Shown here piece after piece: positions 1 through 8,766 of a DNA stretch of 64,000 nucleotides. Both the position numbers and the translations under genes were made by a program. The notes under the pieces are model-generated. The model made no database searches. It was given only the letters and a program-made list of their open reading frames with translations, and was not told where the DNA came from. Origin of the DNA: Crocinitomicaceae bacterium. GTDB lineage: Bacteria > Bacteroidota > Bacteroidia > Flavobacteriales_D > Crocinitomicaceae. The stretch's first letter is position 1, and each line of letters opens with the position of its first letter. The stretch is from assembly GCA_018402525.1 (NCBI GenBank), contig JAGYIR010000011.1:496001-560000 (forward strand). Reading direction: 5' to 3'.

Positions 1-521
1 ACATCGGCAGTTACCCCTTCACCCTTTTCCTTTAACGCTGTCGTAATGACTCCAAACGTTTTATAAGGAAATACTTCAAGCGTTCCACCTTTCTCTTTGA
101 AACCGTCTACGTACATAAAAACACCAGATCCGCTAACAAATCCATGTGTTAAATCCAAAAAACTCGTCCGAACTGTTAATTCGAACGCGTAGACTTCATA
201 GTTTACTTTGACCTTCTTGGCGTTGCCTTTCGTGATTTTCCACGTATTTTTATTTGTCTTTTTGACAGCTAGTTCTTTTCCATTCTCATCGTAGGCAAGT
301 ACAAGATTGACATTCTTTGCAAACTCTCGTGCTAAATACGACCCTGGTGCCCAGATTGGCATTTTTACATCAATTTCTTCGCTTGGAAAATCATTCAATT
401 CCATCTCCACTTGGAAGTAGTGGTTTTGAGGTTTTTCCATCTTCAAATTATACTTGATGGTCTGTCCCCAAGAGATAAATGCAAAAAAGGAAATAAGCGT
501 GTAGATTGAATATTTAAGCAT
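1..521 (-). CDS. M61 family glycyl-aminopeptidase-like protein, N-terminal part (runs off the window)
   Basis: Read on the minus strand from the ATG at 521, this gives an open frame to the window edge (about 173 residues). It begins with a signal peptide (MLKYSIYTLISFFAFISWGQ) and continues with a beta-rich region containing 'IDVKMPIWAPGSYLAREFAK'. The P-x-W-x-PGSY-x-x-R/xEF pattern is typical of the N-terminal domain of peptidase family M61, which removes N-terminal Gly/Ala residues. The catalytic HExxH region would lie beyond the window and cannot be checked. A TATCTTTG box on this strand (541-548) could be the -7 promoter element. It is divergent from the lipoprotein gene that starts 63 bases away. 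Confidence 0.75.
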   Translation of the reverse strand, partial: MLKYSIYTLISFFAFISWGQTIKYNLKMEKPQNHYFQVEMELNDFPSEEIDVKMPIWAPGSYLAREFAKNVNLVLAYDENGKELAVKKTNKNTWKITKGNAKKVKVNYEVYAFELTVRTSFLDLTHGFVSGSGVFMYVDGFKEKGGTLEVFPYKTFGVITTALKEKGEGVTAD

Positions 522-583
522 AAATTTGTATTTTATCCTCCAAAGATAAGATTTGTATTAATATTCATATAAAAACCAAAGTA

Positions 584-1441
584 ATGTCAAAATTGATTTC
601 CTTTTCATTCATCGTTCTACTCTTTGCAAGCTGTGTTCAAGACCCTGAAAATGAGAACACTTCAACAGATCCAGCAACAATTGAACTTGAAAACAAGATT
701 AAACAACTTGAATTGGATAATGCATTAAAGGATTCTGTAATCAATGAATCGCTTTCGTTTTTTAATGAAATCAAAGAAAATTTAGAGGCCATTGGCATTC
801 GAAAAGATGAGATTCGGGCCATTTCAGATAACAAAGAAATTTCAAACAACGAGAAGCAATGGATATTAGAAGAGATTAAGCACATCAATTACTTGCGTGA
901 AGAAAATGCAGGGAAAGTGAAGCAAATTCAAGATCAACTGAAGAAAAACGGATTGAAGATTAAGGAGTTAGAAGTCATGATTGCTTCTTTGATGAAGGAC
1001 ATTCAATGGAAAGATGAACAGATTTCCTTACTTCAAAATGAGTTGAACAATTTGGACAAAGAATATACGGCCTTGTTTGATGCCTATCAAAAGCAATCGC
1101 TTGACATGGATGAAATGGAGCATGAAATGAATACGGTCTACTATGCTTATGGTACCAGCAAAGAATTGCAAGAGAACAAAGTGATTGAGAAGAAAAATGG
1201 TTTCTTGGGCATTGGTAAATCGACGGAATTGAAAGCCAATATGAACGACGATTACTTCACGAAAGTTAACCTGAAGAAAACCAAAAAGATCACCATCGAA
1301 GGGAAAGAGACACAGTTCATCACGTATCACCCGAAAGCGTCATATACAGTTGAAGCAACTGGAAACCGAACTGTTGTTCAAATTATTGATCCTTCGGAAT
1401 TTTGGAAAATTTCTAAGTATTTAGTCGTTGTAACGGAATAA
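584..1441 (+). CDS. Coiled-coil lipoprotein, possibly Cbp1-like
   Basis: 285 residues. The N-terminus has a short hydrophobic stretch ending LLFASC, a lipobox with Cys at about residue 17, so it is probably a lipoprotein. Residues about 30-175 are rich in E, K, Q and L in heptads and should form a long coiled coil. A globular C-terminal domain follows, beginning near 'YYAYGTSKELQENKVI' and containing 'NGFLGIGKSTELKAN'. This arrangement resembles proteins annotated in Bacteroidota as Cbp1-family adhesins, but that name comes from memory of the pattern and the function is not proven. It is followed after 3 bases by a membrane protein gene and is probably cotranscribed with it. Confidence 0.7.
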   Translation: MSKLISFSFIVLLFASCVQDPENENTSTDPATIELENKIKQLELDNALKDSVINESLSFFNEIKENLEAIGIRKDEIRAISDNKEISNNEKQWILEEIKHINYLREENAGKVKQIQDQLKKNGLKIKELEVMIASLMKDIQWKDEQISLLQNELNNLDKEYTALFDAYQKQSLDMDEMEHEMNTVYYAYGTSKELQENKVIEKKNGFLGIGKSTELKANMNDDYFTKVNLKKTKKITIEGKETQFITYHPKASYTVEATGNRTVVQIIDPSEFWKISKYLVVVTE

Positions 1442-1444
1442 ATC

Positions 1445-2059
1445 ATGACAGCAACCAATGAAGTCGAAGTGAAAAAATCGACCAAATTTCAAAGTCCTCT
1501 GCCTTTTTTAATCCAGTTGAGGAACCTGATTTTTGGGAAGCAGAAACCTGATATTTTTACACGTCTCACTTTTTATATCAATTTGTGGATTTGGTTGACG
1601 TTTACTGTTTGGAGTATTATCAGCTACATCTCCATTTCAGCACGTGATTTTATTTTACAGCAGAAGGGAATTTCAGTAGCAAATATTATTGAAGAAAGAG
1701 GCGTCGAATTAGGTTTTGAAGGTGACGAATTTTTGAATCGATTATTGACCTTTCACAGTATTTCTTTCATTTGCTGGATGCTGGTATTTGTCGGATTGAT
1801 TCTACTCTACCGCAAGAAAGTCCAGTTTATTTACTTCGTGTTGGGAGCAACGCTATTCTACATTGGAATGCATATTTTCTACCTTAGCTTCGCCTATTTC
1901 GTTGAAGACACCACCTTGTATGATAAAATTTCCTTATTGATTATAGTAACAGGCAGTCTAATTCACCTTTATTTGCTAAAGAATGAGAAAGCAGGTGGAA
2001 GCATTAACTTTTTTGGGGAGATTGAGGAAGACACTACTGAGGATGAAGCAACAGCGTAA
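1445..2059 (+). CDS. Four-helix integral membrane protein of unknown function
   Basis: 204 residues with about four hydrophobic segments (roughly 42-66, 102-121, 128-150 and 156-176) and an acidic C-terminal tail (FGEIEEDTTEDEATA). No family is recognised. It starts 3 bases after the lipoprotein gene, suggesting one transcript. Its 3' end overlaps the convergent aroK gene by 26 bases, so the two stop regions share sequence. The acidic tail is encoded in this overlap, and its composition may partly reflect the constraint from aroK on the other strand. Confidence 0.7.
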   Translation: MTATNEVEVKKSTKFQSPLPFLIQLRNLIFGKQKPDIFTRLTFYINLWIWLTFTVWSIISYISISARDFILQQKGISVANIIEERGVELGFEGDEFLNRLLTFHSISFICWMLVFVGLILLYRKKVQFIYFVLGATLFYIGMHIFYLSFAYFVEDTTLYDKISLLIIVTGSLIHLYLLKNEKAGGSINFFGEIEEDTTEDEATA

Positions 2060-2549
2060 AACGTTCCATGGCGTCAATGTTTTGTTCTTCACGAGAAAGC
2101 GTAATTGCTGATTGGCGGTAATACTCTTCCCGCTCGCTCAACTTATCTTCAATAAATTTTAGCAGATCTTCTTCTGATAATCCAGCAATTAAGGGGCGTT
2201 GATGTTTCGCATTGATTAATCGATTCATCAATTCTTTTGGAGTTCGCTCAAGGTAAAACGTCGTACCTAATTCGTTCAATAACGCCATGTTATTTTGGTA
2301 GCAAGGCATTCCACCTCCAGAAGCAAGTACAAACGCATCTCTAATTCGCAATGAGTTAATAAACTGAGCTTCGATTTCACGGAAATGAGACTCGCCAAAC
2401 TCGCCAAAAAGCTCTCCAATGGTTTTGTTGTATTCCTTCTCTATTTCGGTGTCAGAGTCAACGAATGGCACGTCAAGTCGACTGGCTAATTTTTTACCCA
2501 ATGTCGACTTACCAGCCCCCATGAATCCAACCAAAATTATCCGCTTCAT
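2034..2549 (-). CDS. aroK: Shikimate kinase
   Basis: 171 residues when started at MKRIILVGFMGAGKST. It phosphorylates shikimate to shikimate 3-phosphate with ATP in chorismate and aromatic amino acid synthesis. Visible motifs are the Walker A loop GFMGAGKST at about residues 8-16, the substrate-binding 'DSDTEIEKEYNKTIGE' region near 32, the GGG shikimate-binding loop (SGGGMPC) near 78, and the lid region with 'RP' (KHQRPLIAG). The open frame extends upstream by 22 residues, but that extension lacks family character and 2549 matches the usual N-terminus. It is tail-to-tail with the membrane protein gene, overlapping by 26 bases. Confidence 0.95.
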   Translation of the reverse strand: MKRIILVGFMGAGKSTLGKKLASRLDVPFVDSDTEIEKEYNKTIGELFGEFGESHFREIEAQFINSLRIRDAFVLASGGGMPCYQNNMALLNELGTTFYLERTPKELMNRLINAKHQRPLIAGLSEEDLLKFIEDKLSEREEYYRQSAITLSREEQNIDAMERFTLLLHPQ

Positions 2550-2703
2550 GAAAACAAGATAGTGAAAAAACGATGAACTTACTATTAATAAATCATAAAA
2601 TTGTAAACCATTCATTTAGAACGCCCTCTGCCCTAACATTTATTTTTGGGTTCTATCTTGCGGTTGTAATTTCAAAAAAATCGAAAAAAAAAGGGATTCT
2701 CCC

Positions 2704-2733
2704 TTGTGGAAAAGAATAATCAACTTATATTTG
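2704..2733 (+). promoter_or_regulatory. Bacteroidota-type promoter of tRNA-Lys
   Basis: TTG at 2704-2706 and TATATTTG at 2726-2733 are separated by 19 bases. They match the -33/-7 pattern TTTG-N19-21-TAnnTTTG of the Bacteroidota primary sigma factor. The -7 element ends 16 bases before the mature tRNA-Lys 5' end, which is a sensible spacing for a short precursor leader. Confidence 0.7.
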
Positions 2734-2749
2734 CACCCGCGTTAGCGAT

Positions 2750-2822
2750 GATTTGGTAGCTCAGCTGGTAGAGCAATACACTTTTAATGTATGGGTCCTG
2801 GGTTCGAGCCCCAGCCAGATCA
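2750..2822 (+). tRNA. tRNA-Lys (anticodon TTT)
   Basis: A full cloverleaf can be drawn. Acceptor GATTTGG (2750-2756) pairs with CCAGATC (2815-2821), including one T-G wobble, and the discriminator is A2822. The D arm is GCTCAGCTGGTAGAGC, the anticodon stem is ATACA/TGTAT around loop CTTTTAA (anticodon TTT), and the T arm is CTGGG-TTCGAGC-CCCAG. The CCA end is not encoded. It is a single-gene transcription unit with its own promoter and a hairpin terminator immediately downstream. Confidence 0.97.
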
Positions 2823-2826
2823 CAGG

Positions 2827-2852
2827 AAAGCCTCTCTTCGGAGAGGCTTTTT
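2827..2852 (+). terminator. Rho-independent terminator of tRNA-Lys
   Basis: AAAGCCTCTC (2827-2836), loop TTCG, then GAGAGGCTTT (2841-2850) form a perfect 10-bp stem capped by a stable tetraloop and followed by further T residues. It starts 5 bases after the tRNA 3' end. Confidence 0.92.
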
Positions 2853-3225
2853 CGTTAAATCCCCCTAAAATTAATGTTTTGTGTGTTTTTGGATTGATTT
2901 CCAACTGTAAATAAACACAAAGAAAATCATTCAAATTCAAATTTTCCGCCAGCAACTCAGCCAGCAATAATTTCAATTATCTTGTCGGCGGATAATCACG
3001 AAACTCCATGCTCTCGAACCGAAGGTAATCATGCTGGTATAGGAGTTGGCGTCGACTGTGGCTCTTTCTGATCCTTCGAAATGCTCTGTGTTTTGTACAA
3101 CTGTTAGTAAAACTGAAAGTTAAGGCATCTCGTATATTTCATAAAATACATTAATGACTTATATATAAAATATAAATAAAAATTAATGGAATAGATTATT
3201 GAAATTTGCAAAAAAAAATAAACCC
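2853..3225. other. Intergenic stretch, no gene seen
   Basis: 373 bases between the tRNA-Lys terminator and the icd start. No convincing reading frame, tRNA or hairpin was found. The stretch from 3130 to 3225 is very AT-rich and probably contains the icd promoter. An open frame on the minus strand that covers the tRNA is not credible as a gene. Confidence 0.5.
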
Positions 3226-4662
3226 ATGAAAACGATTACGATAGCAAAAGGAGATGGAATTGGACCAGAAATTATGGACGCAACGTTGAAAATAATGGAG
3301 GCAGCAGGTGCTCAAATTATTACAGAAGAAATTGAAGTTGGCGAAAAAGTATATCTATCTGGCAACACTTCAGGAATTTCTTCGAAATCTTGGGATACTA
3401 TTCGAAAAAATAAAATCATATTAAAAGCCCCGATTACAACACCTCAAGGAGGAGGTTATAAAAGTCTAAATGTTTCGACAAGAAAGTTTCTAGGTCTATA
3501 CGCAAATGTACGTCCTTGTATGAGCTATCATCCTTTCGTTCAAACAAAGCATCCAATCATGGATATGGTGATTGTGAGAGAAAATGAAGAAGATTTATAC
3601 GCTGGCATAGAACATCAACAAACAGATGAAGTTGTTCAATGTTTGAAGTTAATTAGCAGACCAGGATGTGAAAAAATTGTTCGCTATGCGTTTGAATTTG
3701 CGAAACAACAAAATCGTCAAAAAGTAACCTGCTTTACGAAAGACAATATCATGAAACAAACCGATGGATTATTTAGACAGGTCTTCAATGAAATCGCAGC
3801 AGAATATCCAGATATAGAAAACGAGCATTGGATTGTAGACATCGGGGCAGCGAAAGTTGCAGATTCACCTAATCACTTTGATGTAATTGTCATGCCCAAC
3901 CTTTATGGTGATATCATTTCTGATGTAGCAGCGCAAATTACAGGATCAGTAGGACTTGCTGGATCTGCCAATATTGGCGAAGAATGTGCCATGTTTGAAG
4001 CGATTCATGGAACAGCACCGGATATTGCCGGAAAAAATATTGCCAATCCTTCAGGTCTTTTACAAGGTGCGATAATGATGCTAAATCATATTGGGCAATC
4101 CAAAGTGGCAGAAAAAATTCAAAATGCATGGTTAAAAACAATTGAAGATGGGATTCATACGGTCGATATTTATAAAGAAGCTATAAGTAAGAAATGTGTT
4201 TCTACGGAGGAGTTTACCGAAGCAGTTATTGGAAATCTTGGCGCAAAACCTGAAACATTGAAATCCGTCACTTATGACAATAGCAAAGCTCTCACACTGC
4301 CTAAATATGAACGAAAAAAATCGAAGAAAAAGGAATTACTTGGTGTGGATATTTTTGTACACTGGAAAAAATTAAATCCTGATGAATTAGCAATTGAGCT
4401 CAAAAAAATTGAAAGTAACGAGCTAAAGCTATCTATGATCACCAATCGAGGAATAAAAGTATGGCCGGATGGATTTAAAGAGACTTTTTGCACAGACCAT
4501 TGGAGATGTAGATTTATGTCAATCGATGGTAAAATAGTGCAAAATTCAACTATTCTAGAAATTTTAAGCAATGCGCTAGATAAGAATATTGATACTATAA
4601 AGACAGAAAATCTTTACGCTTTTGATGGAATTACATCCTTTTCTCTGGGGCAAGGACAATAA
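3226..4662 (+). CDS. icd: NADP-dependent isocitrate dehydrogenase, long type
   Basis: 478 residues from the ATG at 3226; an upstream TTG would add nine poor residues. The enzyme oxidatively decarboxylates isocitrate to 2-oxoglutarate in the TCA cycle. Family marks are 'KGDGIGPEI' near the N-terminus, the substrate loop 'NVSTRKFLGLYANVRP', 'VIVRENEEDLYAGIEH', the metal/substrate region 'MPNLYGDIISDVAAQITGSVGLAGSANIG', and 'FEAIHGTAPDIAGKNIANP'. A C-terminal extension of about 130 residues ('ELLGVDIFVHWKK... TDHWRCRFM') marks the long form known from Thermus and Rickettsia rather than the E. coli form. Monocistronic as far as visible. Confidence 0.93.
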   Translation: MKTITIAKGDGIGPEIMDATLKIMEAAGAQIITEEIEVGEKVYLSGNTSGISSKSWDTIRKNKIILKAPITTPQGGGYKSLNVSTRKFLGLYANVRPCMSYHPFVQTKHPIMDMVIVRENEEDLYAGIEHQQTDEVVQCLKLISRPGCEKIVRYAFEFAKQQNRQKVTCFTKDNIMKQTDGLFRQVFNEIAAEYPDIENEHWIVDIGAAKVADSPNHFDVIVMPNLYGDIISDVAAQITGSVGLAGSANIGEECAMFEAIHGTAPDIAGKNIANPSGLLQGAIMMLNHIGQSKVAEKIQNAWLKTIEDGIHTVDIYKEAISKKCVSTEEFTEAVIGNLGAKPETLKSVTYDNSKALTLPKYERKKSKKKELLGVDIFVHWKKLNPDELAIELKKIESNELKLSMITNRGIKVWPDGFKETFCTDHWRCRFMSIDGKIVQNSTILEILSNALDKNIDTIKTENLYAFDGITSFSLGQGQ

Positions 4663-4889
4663 AAAAACCATACAAAAAGTACTTCAAACCAGTCAGTTAA
4701 TAACTTTGTCCTGCTTTATAGGATCGATCTCAGCTGTATCATAATTGAAAACGAAATTTACCGTAAACTATTGACAGGTGAAGCAATTGTAAATGCATTG
4801 TTGTGGACAAAAAAAGAATTATAAATACAGACCAGTTAAAAATGGAAACGCATCAAGCTAAAGAATTTTAAATTTTACGGTATCAATTT

Positions 4890-5852
4890 ATGGATTTTAA
4901 CTTGCTCATAGAAAATCTGACCAATCCTGCACTACTTTTTTTTGTTTTAGGAATTGTCGCTGTTTATCTCAAAAGTGATTTAGAAATTCCCGAAAATTCT
5001 TCCAAATTTATTTCACTTTACTTGCTTTTTTCGATCGGTTTCAAAGGTGGACAGGAATTATCTCATGAAGTTTTTGACAATGAAATATTCTTTTCTATCC
5101 TTTTCGGTATTTTTCTTTCTCTCGTAATCCCACTTTACACATTTTTTATTCTAAAACGCAAACTTTCTGTCTTTGATTCAGGGGCAATTGCCGCTGCTTA
5201 TGGTTCTGTAAGTGCTGTTACATTTGTAACTGCGGTGTCCTTTTTAGAATCGCAAAATATGGAAATGCATGGGCATATGGTTGCGATTATGGCTTTGATG
5301 GAATCTCCAGCCATAATAATTGGCCTTGTCTTAATTTCTATTTTTAGTAAAAACAAAACCAAATCAATAAAAAAGAGAGCCGTATTAAAGCATTCATTAA
5401 CAAATGGTAGCGTTTTACTCATTTTAGGAAGCCTATTAATAGGATTTTTGGCAAATGAAGAACAAGCTCAAGGCATAAAGCCATTTACAAATGATTTATT
5501 TAAAGGCTTTCTCGCAATTTTTTTATTAGATATGGGAATAACTAGCGGACGGAAGCTTAAATCATTCTTTGCGTTTGGATGGTTCCCGTTTCTGTTTGCA
5601 CTAATCATCCCCTTAGTAAATGGTTCTTTGTTCGCAATACTAAGTGGTGTTGTTACTTCCGATCCTGCAAATAGATTCATTTTTGCAATTCTTGCAGCAA
5701 GCGCATCTTATATTGCCGTGCCAGCTGCCATGAAAATAACAGTGCCTAAAGCAAATCCAGGGCTCTACTTGCCAATGGCACTAGCAGTTACTTTCCCAAT
5801 CAATATAACAATTGGCATGCCTCTTTACTTTTTAATTGTCCAAAATTTCTAA
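4890..5852 (+). CDS. SbtA-type sodium-dependent bicarbonate transporter family protein
   Basis: 320 residues and highly hydrophobic, with about nine or ten membrane helices. The start 'LTNPALLFFVLGIVAV' and the motifs 'FSIGFKGGQEL', 'AAAYGSVSAVTFVTA', 'MALMESPAI', 'FLLDMGI' and 'ASYIAVPAAMK' with 'ANPGLYLPMALAVTFPINITIG' are typical of the SbtA (DUF897) family. Family members in cyanobacteria take up bicarbonate with Na+; the substrate here is inferred only from family membership. No PII-like SbtB gene is next to it. It stands alone between icd (227 bases upstream) and the monooxygenase gene. Confidence 0.88.
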   Translation: MDFNLLIENLTNPALLFFVLGIVAVYLKSDLEIPENSSKFISLYLLFSIGFKGGQELSHEVFDNEIFFSILFGIFLSLVIPLYTFFILKRKLSVFDSGAIAAAYGSVSAVTFVTAVSFLESQNMEMHGHMVAIMALMESPAIIIGLVLISIFSKNKTKSIKKRAVLKHSLTNGSVLLILGSLLIGFLANEEQAQGIKPFTNDLFKGFLAIFLLDMGITSGRKLKSFFAFGWFPFLFALIIPLVNGSLFAILSGVVTSDPANRFIFAILAASASYIAVPAAMKITVPKANPGLYLPMALAVTFPINITIGMPLYFLIVQNF

Positions 5853-6210
5853 TACCTATAGTTTAAAAAACGACCCATTTTGGCAAGTTGAGGTTTTATT
5901 ATAGTTGAACTTAATTTAATTCAGGCTTTTTATTGGACCTAAAACACAATTCTTTTACTAAATGCTAGCTAACTAACTCATTTATGCGATCAAAAAGGTC
6001 CATAAACTCTTTGTTAATTAATGCACATTCCTATATAAGGGAGTTTGGACTTAATAAAGATTATCGACAAACCCTATTTTCAACTCTTTACTCCATCCAC
6101 TCAACAATGTGTGCATCCATCCTATTATAATCAACGAGTTCCATCGCATTAACAATTATTTAAGGATTTCTCATATTTTTATCTTAATTTGCAGTGTAAA
6201 ACTCAACCAA
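5853..6210. other. Intergenic stretch, no gene seen
   Basis: 358 AT-rich bases upstream of the exported monooxygenase gene. An in-frame upstream extension of that gene to 6109 exists but would place 34 uncharged residues before an obvious signal peptide, so it is treated as leader. No hairpin terminator for the transporter gene stands out. Confidence 0.4.
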
Positions 6211-7779
6211 ATGAAAAATTTACTACTATTTACCGTTACTATCTTGACATTTTCTGGACAAGCACAAACGTGGAGCGATGATGTTGCTCAAATCATGTTT
6301 AATAAATGTACGAAATGTCATAATTCAAATGGAATTGCCCCAATGCCATTAATGACTTATGCTGAAGCAAGCCCTATGGCTGCTGCAATTGCTGCTGCCA
6401 TATCAAGTGATGAAATGCCTCCATGGCCAGTAGACAATAACTATCAACAATATTCACACGATCGTTCTTTAAGTCCAACGGATAAAACAACTATTTTGGA
6501 TTGGGTAGCTGGAGGAGCATTAGAGGGGAACCCTGCAAATACACCACCAATGCCCGTTTATTCTTCAAATGCAATATTAGGAGCTGGTGATTTAACCGTT
6601 CAAATCCCAACTTACATGAGTAAAGCACTCGCCAACGATGATTATGTTTGTTTTTCTGTTCCTTCTGGTTTAACTCAAAATAGAACGATTAAATCAATAG
6701 AAATCATTCCAGGAAATCGTCAAATTGTGCACCACGCTTTAATTTTTACGGATCCAAATAACGTTGAGGTCACTGACTCTATAGGAGGTGATTGTGCTGG
6801 ACCGGCAAATAACAATACGAAGTTGCTCACTGGATATACACCAGGTGCAACGCCGATGACATTGCCTGCTGTCAGTCCTCTGAAGTTGGGTATGGACCTT
6901 GAAGCGGGATCAAATATTTATTTTGCAATGCACTATCCTTCGGGTAGTTACGGCCAGTTTGATTCTACTAAGGTGATTTTCCATTTTTATCCGCTTGGAA
7001 CAACAGACATTCGGCAAGTCTCCGCAGATCCAATTATACAAAATTGGTCATTTGGCCTACCAGCAAATCAAATAACAAATGTTACTGCACAATACCCTGC
7101 CGGTGCTTCGGGACTTCCACAAGACATCTCATTTTTAAGTGTTTTTCCTCACATGCATTTATTGGGAGAAAGTATCAAAGCATATGCACTTGACCCAGTT
7201 GGGGATACCTTAAAATTTGCGAATATTCCACATTGGGATTTTCACTGGCAAGACTTCTATTTCTTTAAAAACATCCAAAAAGCAGTTGCCGGATCTACGA
7301 TTAAAGGAGAAGGAGTATACGACAATACCTCGGGAAACATGCACAACCCTAATGTACCGCCACAGTTTGTAAGTGCAGGTTTAAATACAACTGATGAAAT
7401 GTTCTTGGTGTATTTCCATTATATGCTTTATCAAACTGGAGATGAAACATATGACATGGAAGAACTTATGACCGCTGGGCTGAACGAGCAACTCGTTGAT
7501 TTAGAAAGTCCAATTAACGTATACCCAAATCCATTTTCAGATGATTTGACGATAGATGTTCCAACAGTTAAAGCTGGAGATATCGTTTCTGTGTATATCT
7601 ATGATTACCAAGGTCAACTGATACGAAAAGTGATGGAGACTGAAACAGCAATAAATACAGGTCTAAAAGTCAACTGGAACGGGTTATCAGATAACAATGC
7701 ATCGGTTAGAAAAGGGGTTTATTTTGTTTCGATCAATGTAAATGGATTGAACATGAATAAGCAAATTGTTAAAAATTAA
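6211..7779 (+). CDS. Exported copper type II monooxygenase-like protein with haem c motif and T9SS sorting domain
   Basis: 522 residues from MKNLLLFTVTIL at 6211. A signal peptide is followed by a CTKCH haem c site near residue 35, in a domain resembling the cytochrome-like region that precedes many such enzymes. The middle carries the histidine clusters of the copper type II, ascorbate-dependent monooxygenase fold: 'QIVHHALIF', 'FAMHYPSG' and 'FPHMHLLGESIKAYA'. The last about 80 residues ('INVYPNPFSDDLTIDV' to 'GVYFVSINVNG') are a Por/type IX C-terminal sorting domain, so the product is exported and probably surface-attached or released. The substrate is unknown. It is followed by terminator-bearing 117-bp repeats. 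Confidence 0.85.
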   Translation: MKNLLLFTVTILTFSGQAQTWSDDVAQIMFNKCTKCHNSNGIAPMPLMTYAEASPMAAAIAAAISSDEMPPWPVDNNYQQYSHDRSLSPTDKTTILDWVAGGALEGNPANTPPMPVYSSNAILGAGDLTVQIPTYMSKALANDDYVCFSVPSGLTQNRTIKSIEIIPGNRQIVHHALIFTDPNNVEVTDSIGGDCAGPANNNTKLLTGYTPGATPMTLPAVSPLKLGMDLEAGSNIYFAMHYPSGSYGQFDSTKVIFHFYPLGTTDIRQVSADPIIQNWSFGLPANQITNVTAQYPAGASGLPQDISFLSVFPHMHLLGESIKAYALDPVGDTLKFANIPHWDFHWQDFYFFKNIQKAVAGSTIKGEGVYDNTSGNMHNPNVPPQFVSAGLNTTDEMFLVYFHYMLYQTGDETYDMEELMTAGLNEQLVDLESPINVYPNPFSDDLTIDVPTVKAGDIVSVYIYDYQGQLIRKVMETETAINTGLKVNWNGLSDNNASVRKGVYFVSINVNGLNMNKQIVKN

Positions 7780-7781
7780 GG

Positions 7782-8115
7782 AGATCCTTCGTCGCTCCGA
7801 ATTCCGAACTAAAAGCGCGCCTTTTACAAAGGCGCTTTTTTTATGCCCTCAAGTTCGCTGAAGTAAACTTCGCTCCTTTTGTTTCTCGTCAGGATTCCAG
7901 ATCCTTCGTCGCTCCGAATGCCGAACTAAAAGTTCGCCTTTTCCAAAGGCACTTTTTTTATGCCCTAAAGTTCGCTGAAGTAAACTTCGCTCCTTTTGTT
8001 TCTCGTCAGGATTCCAGATCCTTCGTCGCTCCGAATGCCGAACTAAAAGCTCGCCTTTTCCAAAGGCACTTTTTTTATGCCCTAAAGTTCGCTGAAGTAA
8101 ACTTCGCTCCTTTTG
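7782..8115. repeat. 117-bp tandem repeat, 2.85 copies, each with a terminator-like hairpin
   Basis: Units start at 7782, 7899 and 8016 (exact 117-base period); the third stops at 8115. Each contains 'AAAAG(C/T)(G/T)CGCC-TTTT-CAAAGGC' followed by a T-run, i.e. a hairpin terminator reading out of the monooxygenase gene; the stem is best in copy 1. Copies 2 and 3 are nearly identical and copy 1 is slightly diverged, suggesting recent duplication. The minus-strand frame through the array gives a repeated peptide that I do not regard as a protein. Confidence 0.9.
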
Positions 8116-8122
8116 GGCATAA

Positions 8123-8152
8123 AAAAAGCTCGGAATAAATTCCGAGCTTTTT
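8123..8152. terminator. Strong bidirectional terminator
   Basis: AAAAAGCTCGGAA (8123-8135), loop TAAA, then TTCCGAGCTTTTT (8140-8152): a 13-bp perfect stem with A-run and T-run on its two sides, so it can act in both directions. The flank GGCATAAAAAAAG is the inverse complement of the end of the preceding 117-bp repeat hairpin. It closes the core region just before the accessory island. Confidence 0.9.
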
Positions 8153-8248
8153 GTTCTTAGTGACCTCCTGTGGGGCTGGTTCAAACTTTTTGGAGGACTT
8201 AAAATCAATGGTAAATTTGATAGAAATTGATGGCTTTAAATGATTAAA

Positions 8249-8262
8249 TTGAACAAAATAAA
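8249..8262 (+). repeat. Candidate attL (14-bp direct repeat)
   Basis: TTGAACAAAATAAA, identical to 46977-46990. It lies 36 bases before the HTH gene and about 100 bases after the strong terminator closing the left core region. The flanking bases differ from those of the other copy, so identity is limited to 14 bp, which fits the short shared cores of large serine recombinases. Confidence 0.6.
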
Positions 8263-8298
8263 CACCTGTTAGACAAACCTTTCACATTAAAATCCATT

Positions 8299-8601
8299 AT
8301 GAATAAAGAAGAAAAACTAATTGTTACGTTAAACGTTTCAGAATTAAAAGAAATCATCAGAGAGACAATGACTGAATTTTTATTAGAATTAAACAATTCG
8401 CAAAACAAAGACGTAAAAAAGAAGGAAACCCAATTGATCACCCGAAAAGAAGTTGCTAAATTGTTCCAAGTGAGCACTGTTTCATTGGATAAATGGCGAA
8501 GTGCTGGTATCCTACCCGACTCTATTAAAATGGCCGGTCGCGTTTATTATCTTAAATCAGAAATAGAAGAAATGATAAATGGTAGAAAACTTCGAAAATA
8601 A
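8299..8601 (+). CDS. Excisionase/MerR-like helix-turn-helix protein
   Basis: 100 residues. The C-terminal half 'LITRKEVAKLFQVSTVSLDKWRSAGILPDSIKMAGRVYYLKSEIEEMI' is a helix-turn-helix of the HTH_17/AlpA/excisionase type with the usual wing 'GRVYYLKSEIEEM'. The N-terminal half is a charged helix. Its position 36 bases inside the candidate attL fits a recombination directionality factor or island regulator, but similar small HTH proteins are common in Bacteroidota and the role is an inference. Confidence 0.75.
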   Translation: MNKEEKLIVTLNVSELKEIIRETMTEFLLELNNSQNKDVKKKETQLITRKEVAKLFQVSTVSLDKWRSAGILPDSIKMAGRVYYLKSEIEEMINGRKLRK

Positions 8602-8766
8602 AGTAAAACTGACTATTTTAAAATAAATAAACATTCACGAAAAATGTGATTCTGTACATCTAATTCAGCCAATTAGGGAACGGAACGAAATAAATTTTAA
8701 ATTAGAGGAGCATATAAGCGAGTTATCTGTAATAACACGTAAAATACTTGCTGAAAAGATACTAAT

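Noticed and set aside
2761-2976. 71-residue minus-strand frame downstream of aroK.
   Set aside because: It overlaps the tRNA-Lys and its terminator and ends in their antisense (WLGLEPRTHTLKVYC), a typical tRNA shadow.
7849-8208. 119-residue minus-strand frame with a repeated peptide (RHSERRRIWNPDE-like).
   Set aside because: It is simply the translation of the 117-bp non-coding repeat and terminator hairpins; such repeat-derived peptides are common false genes in Bacteroidota.
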